A program made the position numbers and the translations under genes. A stretch of 64,000 nt of DNA from Taxillus chinensis (Eukaryota; Streptophyta; Magnoliopsida; Santalales; Loranthaceae), in contig CM042091.1 in NCBI GenBank assembly GCA_023512835.1, forward strand, positions 19,175,506-19,239,505, read 5' to 3'. The first letter of the stretch is position 1, and each line of letters opens with the position of its first letter. Below the pieces are notes generated by a model. The model saw only the letters and a list, made by a program, of their open reading frames with translations. It was not told where the DNA came from and did not search any database. Positions 35,221-46,867 of the stretch are shown piece after piece.

Positions 35221-35700
35221 TTTTGAGAGAAAATACGAAAATAGGAGGAAATAAAAATGACACACTGTGAATTTTACGTGATTTGGGAAATTCCCTACGT
35301 CCACGGAGCTACTACAGGATTTTACTATGAAGAGAAAAATACACTGTGGGACTCTTTTCCTACGTCCTGAGAAATTATCAATTTGATAATTCTCTCTCTC
35401 TCTCTCTCTATTTTTCTCTCTCCCTTAGGGACTCTTTCTTGCCTCTCTCTCAATCTCTCAGGCTTGGGATGCTGAAATACACTGCCAAAGGTGCCTTTTA
35501 TAGGCTGAAGGTTGCCGCACCCACGCCACTTGTTTTGGACAAAACAAGGAGCCATATTCATTCCAGTTGGCGCTACACATGTTAGCAAATGGGACTGCAT
35601 CCTTTTTTTTCTTTGTTTTTCTTTAATGGGTGAGTTGGTGTCATGCCACGCATCCAACCATATCCCTTTTGTAGCCAGCTGTTACCCGCAGCTTTTGACA
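35221..35700 (-). repeat. 3' LTR of the Tork-like Copia
   Basis: 480 bp, similar to 41725-42199 throughout. It contains a CT-rich tract near 35392-35425 that is longer than in the other LTR. Confidence 0.85.
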
Positions 35701-35712
35701 ATCTCCCACTTG
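35701..35712 (-). other. Polypurine tract
   Basis: Minus-strand AAGTGGGAGAT directly before the LTR start TGTCAAAAG. Confidence 0.75.
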
Positions 35713-35952
35713 AAGACTGATTTCAATCTATCTTTACACCTGTAGTAGCTCTTCCAATGCAACTATTCTTGAAGACCAATTAGAGTTGCACACAACTCTA
35801 ATTTGTCTGTAGTGATTGCTTTGGTTAACATATCGGTTGGGTTCTTGCTTCCTTGTATCTTCACAAGTGTTAACACTTCATCCTCCAACAATGATCGAAT
35901 GAAATGATAACGAAGTCCAATATGCTTGGTCCTTGAATGAAATGTTGAATTC

Positions 35953-36172
35953 TTGGCCAAGTGTATTGCACTCTGACTGTCACTGTACAATACATCCGTC
36001 TCTTGCTTGAAACCCATTTTCGCTAATAATCCTTGTAACCATATAAACTCCTTGCTGACTTTTTGGCCAAGTGTATTGCACTCTGACTGTCACTGTACAA
36101 TACATCCGTCTCTTGCTTGAAACCCATTTTCGCCAATAATCCTTGTAACCATATAAACTCCTTGCTGACTTC
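35953..36172. repeat. 110-bp tandem duplication in RNase H
   Basis: 35953-36062 is repeated at 36063-36172 almost exactly. 110 is not a multiple of three, so it shifts the frame and explains the two overlapping copies of the same peptide (TDVLYSDSQSAIHLAK). Confidence 0.9.
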
Positions 36173-36990
36173 TATCACTGCCACATATTTTGCCTCAGTT
36201 GTAGATAGAGCCATAATCTTCTGCAACTGAGAATTCCAGCTCACTGCTGCAGTCCCCAACGTGAACACATATCATGTAGTGCTCCTCCTGTGGTCTATTT
36301 CTCCAACAAAATTAGCATCAACATAGCCCTGCAACTTCAGTTCACCTTCTCTGAAACATAGACATTTGTTAGTAGTACATCACAGGTATCTAAGTATCCA
36401 TTTTACTGCTTCCCAATGCTGCTTTCCTGGATTAGACATAAATCTACTCACTGCCCCCACTACATGAGCAATATCTGGTCTCGTGCAGACCATAGCATAC
36501 ATCAAGCTTCCAATGGCTGAAGCATATGGAACCTTAGCCATGTAGTCCTTCTCTTCATCTGTCTTTGGACATTATTCCTTTGATAACTTGAAATGATTAG
36601 CAAGAGTTGTCCTTACTGGTTTAACATCACTCATACTAAACCTTTGTAATATCTTACAAATATATTCTGATTGAGATAATTGTAAGGTACCTTTCTGTCT
36701 ATCTCTGTTAATCCTCATTCCAAGTATTTGCTTTGTTGTACCCAAGTCCTTCATCTCGAATTTACTGGACAACTGTCTCTTCAACTTGTTGATCTCATCT
36801 AAATTTGCTCCTGCTATTAGCATGTCATCAACGTAAAGTAGCAAGATAATAAAACTGGAATCAACTTTCTTGAAGTAACAACAATGGTCAGCATTGCATC
36901 TCAGATAGCCATTATCCTACATGAAACCATCAAATTTCTTGTACCACTGTCGGGGTGCTTGTTTTAAACCATACCAGAAGACTTATAAAA

Positions 36991-37231
36991 TTAATATTTA
37001 TTCTTTTTTCCTTTTTTCTATTTAATCAATTAATATAATCCATTTATCCTCATATAATAACTTAATACTATTTCCATTAAAATTTATTATTATTCAATTC
37101 TAATATAATCCCTTATATTTAATTATTTACTAAATTATTCAAATCTATTTTATCTTTTATTAAGTTATATGAGGATAAATTGATTATATTAATTGATTAA
37201 ATAGAAAAAAGGAAAAAAGAATAAATATTAA
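36991..37231. mobile_element. MITE-like hairpin element
   Basis: About 241 bp. The first ~70 bases (TTAATATTTATTC...) are repeated as a near-perfect reverse complement in the last ~70 (...GAATAAATATTAA), so the element folds almost wholly on itself. Superfamily not determined; no clear target duplication because both sides are rearranged. Confidence 0.6.
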
Positions 37232-37260
37232 AATATTATACCACTATCGGGGTGCTTGTT
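37232..37260. repeat. Duplicated piece of the host Copia RT
   Basis: ACCACTATCGGGGTGCTTGT repeats 36943-36962 with one change (A for G). The reverse transcriptase codons for KQAPRQW therefore occur twice, on both sides of the hairpin element. Confidence 0.8.
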
Positions 37261-38745
37261 TGAAAAGAGCATTTGTCGCACACGCACTCCAAATAAAATT
37301 TAAACTAAGTATAGCTAGTGGTTTAACCTAGATCGTTCTCTACCGGAGGACTTATAAAATTCAATTCAATCTATTTAATTACCTGTTTAATAAAAACTAA
37401 TGAAAAAGAATAAATATCAAATTGGGGGGATTTTTGATTGAATGAAAACTAATGAAAACTAATTAAAGCAAAGAATTTTAACTAAGAAAATCAATTAATC
37501 AAAGATGTAACCGGTTTAACTTCACACCTGAATGCTGTTTATCACTATCCCAAAAGATAAATTAGATAAGTTATGGCCCCATAATTTAAATGCATCAAGA
37601 CACCATGAATACAAACAAATTATGAATTTATTCCAACCAGAATAATTATGAATTAATTCTCAAAAAGACTGCCCATTCCCTACAAAACAAATCTTTCCAC
37701 TCAAATAAAGCATTAATGCACGATGAATTGCTAAATCAACACTCAACCGAGATATTAAATTAACAAATCAAAGAGATAGAGAATTAAATCATAACACATA
37801 AAATACCAAATTAAATATTAAAACATGGATTCAAAACAAGCATCCAAAGTGCTACGCTAAACCGATTACAAAATACTTACCCCTCGATGGGTTGGAAAAA
37901 TTACAAATCTATTCGGAAAAATTAAAACAACAAAATTAGGAAAAATAGGCTGCAAACAATTAAATGTTTAGTCTTGAACTCGATCTGAATCTTCAATGCC
38001 TATTGCGCTATCTCTCTCCAATTTCTGCTATATCTGCTCCACAAAACTGCTGCGCAAAGGCTATGGGTGAAGACGGCTTTGGCGTCGCTGGGCGATTGGA
38101 TGCTGGGGGCAGTGTTGACTGGGTCTCTTCTGCAGGACGAGATGGGAGATGGCAGCGCTGCACGGTCGATGGAGGAATAGTGAGAAGATGGATGCTGCGT
38201 GATGGTTTTTACGACCTTGGGTCTCCAATATATATATATATATATATATAGGCGCTGGGTCTTCTTTTCTTTAACACACGCAACCCACATTTCTTTCCTT
38301 ATTTTTTTGTGTTAATAATGACCCCACCATTAACTCTCTTTGCAATTTCTAATCTTCTTCCTTAACCTATGCAATAAAACCCACGAATGGCTCACTCTCT
38401 TTCAAATTCAATCCCATGCCACGTGCTCTTCTTTGATTAATTTCTTTCTCCATCATGCACATGCAAAAATATTCAAAAAAAATCAATATAAATAAGTAAT
38501 ATTAAAATTAACCCAAATAACTCTTAATAAAATTACAAATTAAGCCCAAAGAAATAATATCAAAATTGGAATAATCAATTTAACATTAAAAACCACCAAA
38601 ATTAATATTAAATCTATAAAAGTAAATAAAACAGTAAATAATTGAAATTGAGAAAAACTATTATAGAAATGCATTAATTCAATAAAATATTAAATTAAAG
38701 CCCATAAATTAAATGCAAATTTAATGACAATTTTCACAGTTATCA
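37261..38745 (-). mobile_element. Tat/Athila-like LTR (family B2) nested in Copia RT
   Basis: Minus-strand start TGATAACTG at 38745, homologous to 9098-10729 including the GC-rich middle (about 38000-38220) and the tail around the GCGTGTGCGACAAA word. It splits the Copia codons for KSLYG just after AGCTTGT. An (AT)n tract lies at 38227-38251. No internal region; probably a solo or truncated LTR. Confidence 0.7.
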
Positions 38746-41710
38746 ACAAGCTTTTGGTCAACCTACATACCAGATCTTCCTTGCCTTCGTCTGTGAATCC
38801 TTCTAGTTGCTGTATGTATATCTCTTCCCCCAAGTCGCCATGGAGAAAAGCTGTCTTTACATCTAATTGCTCTAGATGTAGATTCTTTGCTGCTACAATG
38901 CTCAAAACTGACCGAATGGTAGTTAGTTTAACAACTGGAGAAAATATTTTAGTGTAGTCAATACCTTCCTTTTGTTGGAAGCCTTTAACCACTAGTCTTG
39001 CTTTATATCGCTTGGAGCCATCATGCTCCTCCTTGACTCGGTACACCCATTTGTTTTGCAAAGCTTTCTTGCTGGCTGGTAGCTTTGCTAATTCCCAAGT
39101 CTAGTTGGATATAAGAGACTTCATTTCATCTTCCATTGCAAGCTCCCACTTGCTTGCATCCTCTACTGACATGCTTCATGATAGCATTTAGGTTCTTCTC
39201 CATCTGTCAGCAGCAAATAATTCAAATACTTCTTGTTTGGCACATGCGGTCAACTGGATCTCTTCAATGTAGGAACTTGATCATGTGGCTCTTCACTGGT
39301 TTGTCCTATAATTTCCTCCACCTAAGGTTTCTGACCTATTTTGATAGCTTCACTATCTGAGACATCATCGGGCTCAAAGTAAACAGGTTCAGGATCCACT
39401 TAACTAGTGGATTCAGTTGTGTCTCTATCTTTATACAGGACTTTTTCATTAAGCACAACATCTCTACTTCTAATGATTTTCTTATTTTGGTTATCCCAAC
39501 ATCTATAACCAAATTCATCACCACCATAACCAACAAATGTGCATTTTAGTGATTTAGCATCAAGTCTACTTCTAGCATTATCACTAATATGCACATAACA
39601 CAACCAAATACTTTCAAATGTGAAAGTCTAACTTCTTTTCCTGTCCAAATTTCTTCTGGTATCTTGAACTCTAGAGGTATTGACGGTCCACGGTTGATCA
39701 AATAAGCTGCCATGTTGATTGCCTCTGCCCAAAACTGCTTGGGCAACCCTGCATGTATGCGCATACTTCTAGCTCTTTCAGTCAACGTTCTATTCATCTG
39801 TTCTGCTATGCCATTCTATTGTAGTGTCCCTAGCACAGTTCTCTCGAGCTTGATCCCGCTCTCATAACAGAACCGTTTAAACCTAGTGTCTTCATATTCT
39901 CCACCATTATCTGAACGCAGCCTTTTGATCTTCAAACCGGTTTCATTCTCAATCATCGCTTTCCAACTTTTGAATGTTTCAAATACTTCTAACTTTTGTC
40001 TGATGAAGTATACCCATACTTTCCTGGAATGATCATCAATAAAGGTAACGAAATAATATTTACCTCCAATTGATGAAACTGGAGCCGGTCCCCAAACATC
40101 TGTGTGAATCAATTCGAGCTTTGATTCCTTTGGGGTTCTGCCTTCCCTTTTGAAGCTGACCCATTTTGCTTTCCGAAAATATAGCTTTCGCACAAATCAA
40201 TATCTATTGATTTTACTCCTGGCAGCTTCCCTTTTGAATGCATGACTTCTATTCCCTTTGCACTCATGTGACCAAGTCTTTGGTGCCACAGATTTGAGTT
40301 ATCTTTACACTCTGCAACTGTAATAAAATAATTTCCATTCATAGTTATGTAAAGGGTTCCATGTTTCTTACCCCGTGCAATAGTCATGGCTCCCTTTGAA
40401 ATCTTTTAGGTGTCTCCCGCAAAAGTGGACACGTAGCCATCTTTTGCCAATTGTCCGATGGAAATTAAATTCTTTATGAGACTAGGTACATGTCTCACAT
40501 CTTTCAGCCTCCATACAGATCCATTGAGCTTGATTTGTACTGTTCCTTGACCAATGACGTCGCACGCCTGATCATTACCGATATACACCTTTTCTCAATT
40601 GCCCGCAACATAATCCTCGAACACTTCTTTGTTTGAGGTAGCATGGAATGAAGCCCCTGAATCTAGCACCCAAGATTTTGTTTTGCTCTCCATAGAACAT
40701 ATGAGAGCATCATCTGATGCGACATTTGCACTTCCATGCATGTCGTCTTTCTTTTTCGGACCCATACACTCAGACTTAAAATGTCCTAATTTTCCACAAT
40801 TCTAACATTCATTTTTTTTTTACCTTTGTTGGTTTGGAATTGGCGACCTCTGGATTTGGATCTACCATTCCTCAATATAAATCTCCACTGTTGGGTGCCT
40901 CTGTTTCTGCCTCTACCTCTACTCTCCATATTTAATGCTGATGCCAATGGGGGGGAGGGGCGCTTCTTCCTTCCTTCTGATCTCCTCCGTCATGATCATG
41001 TCTACTACTTCTGAGAATACGATTTTATTTTTCCCAAAAGAAGCAGAAATAGATTGTACTGTTGACTGCCAACCTTCTGGCATAGTACTAAGCAACGCAC
41101 CGGTATTCACTTCATTGGTGAAAGTAATTTTTACCGATTTTAATTGATCTTTGGCCTCATTGAAGGAATTTATATGCTCTCTAAAATTTCCATTTTTTGG
41201 CATTTTTAAATTAAACAGCTTCTTAATTAAAAATACCTTGTGGGCCGCAGAAGGCTTTTCATACATATTCGAGAAAGCTTTTATCAGTCCCGCAGTTGTA
41301 TCTTAGTCTTTGACGTTGAAAGCCACAAATCTCGTTGAACTTAGACGGACTGCCCCCAAGGCTTTGCGATCTAGAACCTTCCAATCGTCGTCTTTTATTT
41401 CCGCCGGCTTTTCTCTTATCGGCAGGTACAAGTCTTTCTGGTACAGATAGTCCTCCATTTGCATTTGCCAGAAACTGAAATTCTTCCCGTTGAATTTCTC
41501 AATCTTGTATGAATCCTTCTCGGATGCCATGGCACCTTCTCGAACTTGAACCTACTGTTTCACCGTATGCGTGAAAAGTATCATATACGCGAGTGGTACG
41601 TATACACAACACCGAAATACTCAAGAACAAATCTTTTCTGATGTGACAGATCAGACACAGCTACAGCCACAGAGCATACTCAGAATTTGTCAAGAGAATT
41701 CGAACCTAGA

Positions 41711-41722
41711 GCTCTAATACCA
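41711..41722 (-). other. Primer binding site (initiator tRNA-Met type)
   Basis: Minus-strand TGGTATTAGAGC, one mismatch to TGGTATCAGAGC, next to the LTR end at 41725. Confidence 0.85.
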
Positions 41723-41724
41723 AT

Positions 41725-42199
41725 TGTTGGGAGGAAATATGGAAATAGGAGGAAATAAAAATGGTACACTGAGAATTTTACATGGTTCGGGAAATTCCCT
41801 ACGTCCACAGAGCTACCACAGGATTTTACTATGAAGAGAAAAATACACTGTGGGACTCTTTCCCTACGTCCCAAGAAATTATCAATTTGATAATTCTCCC
41901 TCTCTCTATTTTTCTCTCTCCCGTATTGGGACTCTTTCTTGCCTCTCTCTCAATCTCTCAGGCGTGGGATGCTGAAATACACTGCCGAGGGTGCCTTTTA
42001 TAGGCTGAAGGTTGCCGCACCCACGCCACTTGTTTTGGACAAAACAAGGAGCCATATTCATTTTAGTTAGCGCTACACAAGTTAGAAAATGGGACTGCAT
42101 CCTTTTTTTCTTTGTTTTTCTTTAATGGGTGAGTTGGTGTCATGCCGCGCATCCAGCCATATCCCTTTTGCAGCCAGCTGTTGCCCGCAACTTTTGACA
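41725..42199 (-). repeat. 5' LTR of the Tork-like Copia
   Basis: 475 bp; minus-strand TGTCAAAAGTTGCGG...CCTCCCAACA, adjoining the PBS. Confidence 0.85.
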
Positions 42200-42204
42200 A
42201 AATT

Positions 42205-42746
42205 TTCCAAATTCCCAAGTCTGTTTGCTTGCCAAAAATGGCACTACCATATATATTACGGTGACTTCAATTTTAAAAGATAGATTTGCTTCTTCAAAGC
42301 ATCAACTTTTAAGCGTTTGTTTTTGTTTTCCAAAACAATTATTTGTTTTCAGAATCTAAGGACATTGATAAAAAAAATAAGATTGTATTATTTTCTCGCG
42401 TTTAGTACATAAATAGAGAAAATATTATATTCATATGAAAATATTATACCTTCATATAGAGAAAATTAATTCTCTATATCTCTTTTGATTTATAAAGGTT
42501 CTCTTCCACAAGAGAACTTTTTTTATTTTTTATTTTATTTCTATTATTTCCCCTCTCCACCCCTTTTCCTTTTCTCTCCCCGACGCACCCTGACGCTACC
42601 CCTCTCCCCCGATAGATGATAGTATGGAGAAGATGAGAGAGAGAAGAAAAAATAAATAATTTTATTTAATAAAATTTAATAATTATGATGACATTTTAGT
42701 AATTATTTTAATACATTATCTTAATTGTTCTTGTATACTAAACACA
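42205..42746. other. AT-rich intergenic DNA
   Basis: No gene or mobile element ends recognised. Confidence 0.5.
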
Positions 42747-42754
42747 GGAAAAAT

Positions 42755-43186
42755 CATAGTTATCAGAATCAGACCGGACTGACTGGTCGGACCGGTGACC
42801 CGGGCACTTAAATGGTCCGATTTTCCAATTGGACCGTTTTTGAAAAAAATCAGACAAACCCGGCTGACCCGGTCAGGTTTTACAGAACCGGCCGTTTTTT
42901 AAAAAAACTGTAAAATATTATTTAATTTATTTTATAATATAATTTTAATTTAAAATTAATGACTAATATTAACATTTCTCTATAATATCTTTCCAAACTT
43001 TATTTAATTTTTCTTTTACTATGAATTTAATGTGTTAATTTAAAATTTTTAATTTTTATTAATGTATATTTATATATAATTATTAATTATATGACCGGTT
43101 CTACCACTTATCCGACGGTTGAACCAGTGACCCGACCACCTGGTGCCTTAGCCAGGTTGATGTCCGGTCCAATTATGATAACTATG
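42755..43186. mobile_element. hAT-type MITE (CATAGTTATCA termini)
   Basis: 432 bp with terminal CATAGTTATCA and TGATAACTATG, flanked by a perfect 8-bp duplication GGAAAAAT (42747-42754 and 43187-43194). Both ends have GC-rich subterminal words built from GGACCGG and GACCGG, while the centre is AT-rich. No coding capacity. Confidence 0.85.
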
Positions 43187-43194
43187 GGAAAAAT

Positions 43195-44449
43195 AATCAA
43201 AAATTTTATTTTATTTTTTATGTCAATTTCATTTCTTTAATAATTTCATTCTTCTTAATTTCATTCTCACGTACTAAACGAGCTATAACATTTAAAAATA
43301 AATAAATTTATTTTTAAACAAATAAATTAATTTTTTATTTGAATAAAATAATATTTTCAAAAATAATTTTTAAAATTAAAATTTATTTTAATGGGACATT
43401 CAAATTAATTAATTTTTATTATTTTATTACATGAACTCATTATATTTTTATGAGATTTAATTTTTTTAAAAATATATTTTTTTCTCATATATATCAAATA
43501 AAGATACATTTTCTCTCTTGTATCAAATAAAGATACATTTTCCCCCTCCTATTACAATTTAAGTAATGAAACTCAATTCAAATAAAAATTTATAAGTTAT
43601 TAAATAAAACACAAAAATAAAAATATGATACCAACATAAATATTATTTTTTGTAGAATCAAGATGCTGTACAACAAAACGGTATGATTTCACCTCTAAAC
43701 GATGCTATATTGCAAGTATTGATATGCATCCTTAAAAAAAAAAATCTAAAACCACATCATTTGTAGAGCGTCCCTCTCACTAAGCAGAGAATCCTTCCTC
43801 TTTCTGTGGGCACTTCAATTAATTTTGCGTGTACTATGTAATTCAATTAATTTAATAATTCATTTTTGCAGCAGATAAGATTCATTAATCCTTTTCAATT
43901 ATTTAAAAAAAATAACAAATACATTGCACCGACACGTATCACGACCATTTTTCCCTTACCGACTGAGTGAGGGGTAAAAATACAAACAGGACATAAAGAT
44001 AAGAAACAAAAAACTAACATGTCACAGTCAAGACAAATAATATTCTTTTTTTGTCTTGTCGTTGACACTCCTCACAGCTAGCTCCTCCGCTTCCTAGCAA
44101 GTACCTTCCGGTTCCTGTTCTCCATGCCCTCTTCATCATTCATCTCAATCACTCGTCCCCCTAGCAACTTCAAACCAAACCAAAATCGAAGACACCAAAT
44201 GGAGTCACATAACACAAAACTAGATCCCCCAAAAAACAATAAAAATAAAAAATCAACACTATATATGTATATAAACTAATAACAAACCCATCTAATCTGG
44301 TCTGGTCTCATTAAATCTCCACCAATTAATCCACCACGCCGACTTAATATCAAATAAGGAAAAGGGAAAATTATATGTAGAAAAAAAACCTATAAAAATG
44401 GAAGTGGGGACGTAGTAGAATGGTAGTAGTTGGGATCGGAGTGACATTA
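43195..44449. other. Downstream flank of the CFL1-like gene
   Basis: AT-rich with no ORF of note. The 3' UTR and poly(A) site of the minus-strand gene at 44450 must lie in the right part of this stretch, but no clear AATAAA hexamer close to the stop fixes it. Confidence 0.45.
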
Positions 44450-45508
44450 TCAGGGATCAGAAGAAGCGGTGTCGGATCGGTCGAAGTGGAGGAGCTGACC
44501 GGCGCATTTGGGGCATTCCTGAACCTGTTTCGGCACCATGAAATACATGAGGCAGCCCTTGCATCCGGCCACCACCAGCACGTGATCATTCCGGACATGC
44601 TCCGTCTTTGTCACCGGCGACGATTCCGACGACGACCCTTCACTGTCCCCGTACGTGCTGTCCCCTTCCTCGTCCGAGTAGTAATCACAGCCGCTGCCCC
44701 ACCCGCTGTACTCCGCCTCCACTGCGGAGGTCCGTGGATCTTCCTTCGCCTTCGTGCCGCTGCTGTTCCCGTCTTCATCATCCGTGTAGTAGAAGTCTCC
44801 TCCGCCGCCGCCGCTGTACTCGGCCTCGGCTGCCGAGTTCCGAGGATCCTCCTTCACCTTCATACCGGTGCTCCAGTTTATGTAATAAACCTCCCCCGTC
44901 TACAGACAGCATTAATGTATAACAAAACAACACCCAAAAGAAACAACTGAAATTAGGATAAGGGGCTTCAGGTATGTTTGCTTTCCGAGGAAAAACAAGG
45001 AAAGTGAAGAAAAAAAAATATTATCCAAATCCAGAAGAAGCATAGAGATGGGGTGGGTGACGTTCCAAGTTTTTTTTAAGCAATCATTTGTATTTGCGGG
45101 AGACATCACCACACACATCAGTGTCTGAATAGAACAGAAATTAAAGTAAAGACTTATAACGACTTTAATACATTAGCAGATCTGTGCGGCCGCGAGTGAA
45201 TACTAATAATAGTGATAGGCCTCTCGCATTTATTGAAGCCATTTATGTTATGTATATAGGGGGGAAAAGAAAAAATAGGAGGAATTAATACACAGGCTAT
45301 CGAGAGGAACCTCTAAATCGAGACATTGTTCCCAGTGGAAAGGGAGGGAGACATTGGAGTTGAGCTCGAGGGCGGTGTCGGAGAAGTTGTCGGGCGCGTC
45401 CGAGGAGGACGAAAACCCGCTGCCGGCGGGGGTGGTGTGGTTGAGGGAGCAATTCCGAAGAGATCGCTCCAGAGAGGCAGTGATGGCTGCCATATTTGGA
45501 GCTGTCAT
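44450..45508 (-). CDS. CFL1: CURLY FLAG LEAF 1-like WW-domain protein, two exons
   Basis: Exon 1 is 45508-45311 (66 codons), the intron 45310-44900 (GT...AG, 411 bp), exon 2 44899-44450, giving 215 residues. The splice joins LDLE to TGEVYYIN and completes an atypical WW domain (about residues 55-86; W59, Y71-Y72, N74, P85; the second Trp is not conserved). Two acidic Ser/Gly segments follow, then a zinc-ribbon-like C179-x2-C182 and C195-x2-C198 within VVAGCKGC and ECPKCAGQLLHFD. This order is that of plant CFL1 proteins. Rice CFL1 and Arabidopsis AtCFL1 are negative regulators of cuticle formation; AtCFL1 binds the homeodomain factor HDG1. I chose ATG 45508 (MTAPNMAAITASLERSL); the alternative is M6 at 45493. 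A 36-residue segment (80-115) is tandemly duplicated (116-151). The frame is intact, so it is probably functional. Confidence 0.9.
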
Positions 45509-45534
45509 CACTGCAATGCAAAAAGCTTCAGACT

Positions 45535-45537
<3 letters not shown>

Positions 45538-45569
<32 letters not shown>
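45538..45569. repeat. (GA)n microsatellite
   Basis: Sixteen dinucleotides in the presumed 5' UTR of the CFL1-like gene. Confidence 0.9.
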
Positions 45570-45572
<3 letters not shown>

Positions 45573-45686
45573 GGGGGAATCAAAAATACAAATATATGTG
45601 CTGCAGAGTGCTGCATAAGGCGCGACTGAGAGGACACACACAGCTGACAGCACTTGTCAGTTTTAAATTTCGAATAACTTTCACTG

Positions 45687-45688
<2 letters not shown>

Positions 45689-45722
<34 letters not shown>
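45689..45722. repeat. (TA)n microsatellite
   Basis: About seventeen dinucleotides in the presumed core promoter. Confidence 0.9.
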
Positions 45723-45724
<2 letters not shown>

Positions 45725-45868
45725 CAAAAAAATTATTTGTTCACTAAGCTTTATAACCCATAGCATGCTCGCCTACTAGAAGTCTAGAACTGTTTTTTTT
45801 TTTTTTTGAACGAATCAGGTAAATGTTGATAAAATGAATAAACAAACAAGATTATGATTTATGATTTT

Positions 45869-46859
45869 TAGGAGTGGTCAAAAATTAATTCGGAACGATA
45901 TATTAAAACGAATCAAATCATATAAATCGAAAAAATATATATATTTAAAATTTGTTTGGTTTGAAATTAAAAAAAATTAATATATTATGATTGGTTTATG
46001 ATTTAATTAATTCATGGACCTAATCAATTAAATATAATATAATATAATATATATTTGAAGACTTTATTTATATCTATATTTACGTATGTTACTCACAAAT
46101 ACAATCGTATTTTTCATAAATTTAGATTTTTTCTTAAAATTGTACTGAAAATCAATGTTAACAAATTAGGAACATTAATGATAGATAGATTCTTCCTTGT
46201 TGATATCATATATATTTGCATAGCACTTAACAAATGTACTCTATAAAGTTATTAGAATGTCATTTGTCACTTTGTTAGTTATTGATTGAACCATTAAAAG
46301 CCACTGAACTAAACCAAAAATCAATGATTTTTTTAGGCCAGTAAATGAGTTGAGTCGAGTGAGCTTAATCGAGTTTAAGCCAAGCTTGTATAATAACCGA
46401 GTCGGGCTAAGTTTGTACAATAACTAAGATGAGCTTGAACAGTAACGAGCTGAGTTGTAGAGTGTCGAGCTCGAGCTTGAGTCAAGTTTAATCAAACAGG
46501 TATCAAGTAAGCAATCGAGTATATTGCGTATTTAAATGTATATGCTCGATAAATATGTAAACAATTCAAGTCGAACCGATTTCGTACAGTAATTGAGCCG
46601 AGTCGAGTCGAGCTTTTACAATAATCGAATCGAGCTTGAGCAGTACAAGTTGAGCTTGAACAGTATCGAGCTCAAGCTTAAGTCAAGTTTAATCGAACGG
46701 ATATCAAGCGAGTTGTCGAGTGTGTTAGCTCATTTATAGGCTTCATTTTTTTCACTTTTGTTGATCGATTTTGGATTGTTATTTTTTTTAAGCCAAATGT
46801 CTACAATTTGATTTTAAAATATTGCATAAACCGATCAAACTGACTGATGCTCACTCCTA
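45869..46859. mobile_element. hAT-like non-autonomous element (TAGGAGTG termini)
   Basis: The left end TAGGAGTGGTCA mirrors the right end, which on the minus strand reads TAGGAGTGAGCA. Flanks ATGATTTT (45861-45868) and ATGATTCG (46860-46867) form an 8-bp duplication with two mismatches. The TTAGG(G/A)GTGAGCA end with GGTTT-containing subterminal sequence is a common plant MITE type. A second element is nested at 46338-46740. Confidence 0.6.
46338..46740. mobile_element. Nested MITE with GAGCTCGAGCTTGAG words
   Basis: Ends CCAGTAAATGAG and CTCATTTATAGG form a short inverted repeat. The interior is made of degenerate GTCGAGCTTGAG and CAATAACCGAGT words occurring twice (46370-46500 and 46590-46700). 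No target duplication recognised. Confidence 0.5.
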
Positions 46860-46867
46860 ATGATTCG

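Larger units (their letters stand above)
35763..41530 (-). pseudogene. Tork-like Copia gag-pol, interrupted
   Basis: ATG at 41530 (MASEKDSYKIEKFNGKNFSF) starts gag, which has a stop at 41303 and further breaks. A CCHC knuckle with a stop between its first cysteines lies near 40800, then protease WVLDSGASFHAT. Next come the GAG-pre-integrase LWHQRLGHMS (about 40300), integrase core with HTDVWGP and RSDNGGEYE, and reverse transcriptase FLHGDLGEEIYIQQ. After the nest (36973-38745) follow YVDDMLIAG (about 36830) and the RNase H tail TKHIGLRYHFIRS and DMLTKA. Several stops and frameshifts make this copy non-functional. It is unrelated in sequence to the SIRE-type copy upstream. Confidence 0.85.
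35221..42199 (-). mobile_element. Tork-like Copia element with nested insertions
   Basis: Two LTRs of about 480 bp (35221-35700 and 41725-42199) bounded, on the minus strand, by TGTCAAAAG and CCAACA. Flanked by AATTT at 35216-35220 and 42200-42204. Minus-strand order: LTR, PBS, gag, protease, integrase, reverse transcriptase, RNase H, PPT, LTR. It was inactivated by stops, a tandem duplication and a ~1.8 kb nest in reverse transcriptase. The left LTR has lost its terminal CA. Confidence 0.9.
45509..45760 (-). promoter_or_regulatory. 5' leader and core promoter of the CFL1-like gene
   Basis: On the minus strand a (TA)n tract (45689-45722) lies about 180-215 bp upstream of the ATG and could serve as the TATA region. 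A (CT)n pyrimidine patch (45569-45538) sits just upstream of the start codon, as in many plant 5' leaders. Both are length-variable microsatellites. The transcription start is not determined. Confidence 0.45.

Noticed and set aside
44420..44950. 176-codon plus-strand ORF antisense to the CFL1-like gene
   Set aside because: It is the shadow of the GC-rich coding exon on the opposite strand; the minus frame has splice sites and conserved domains.
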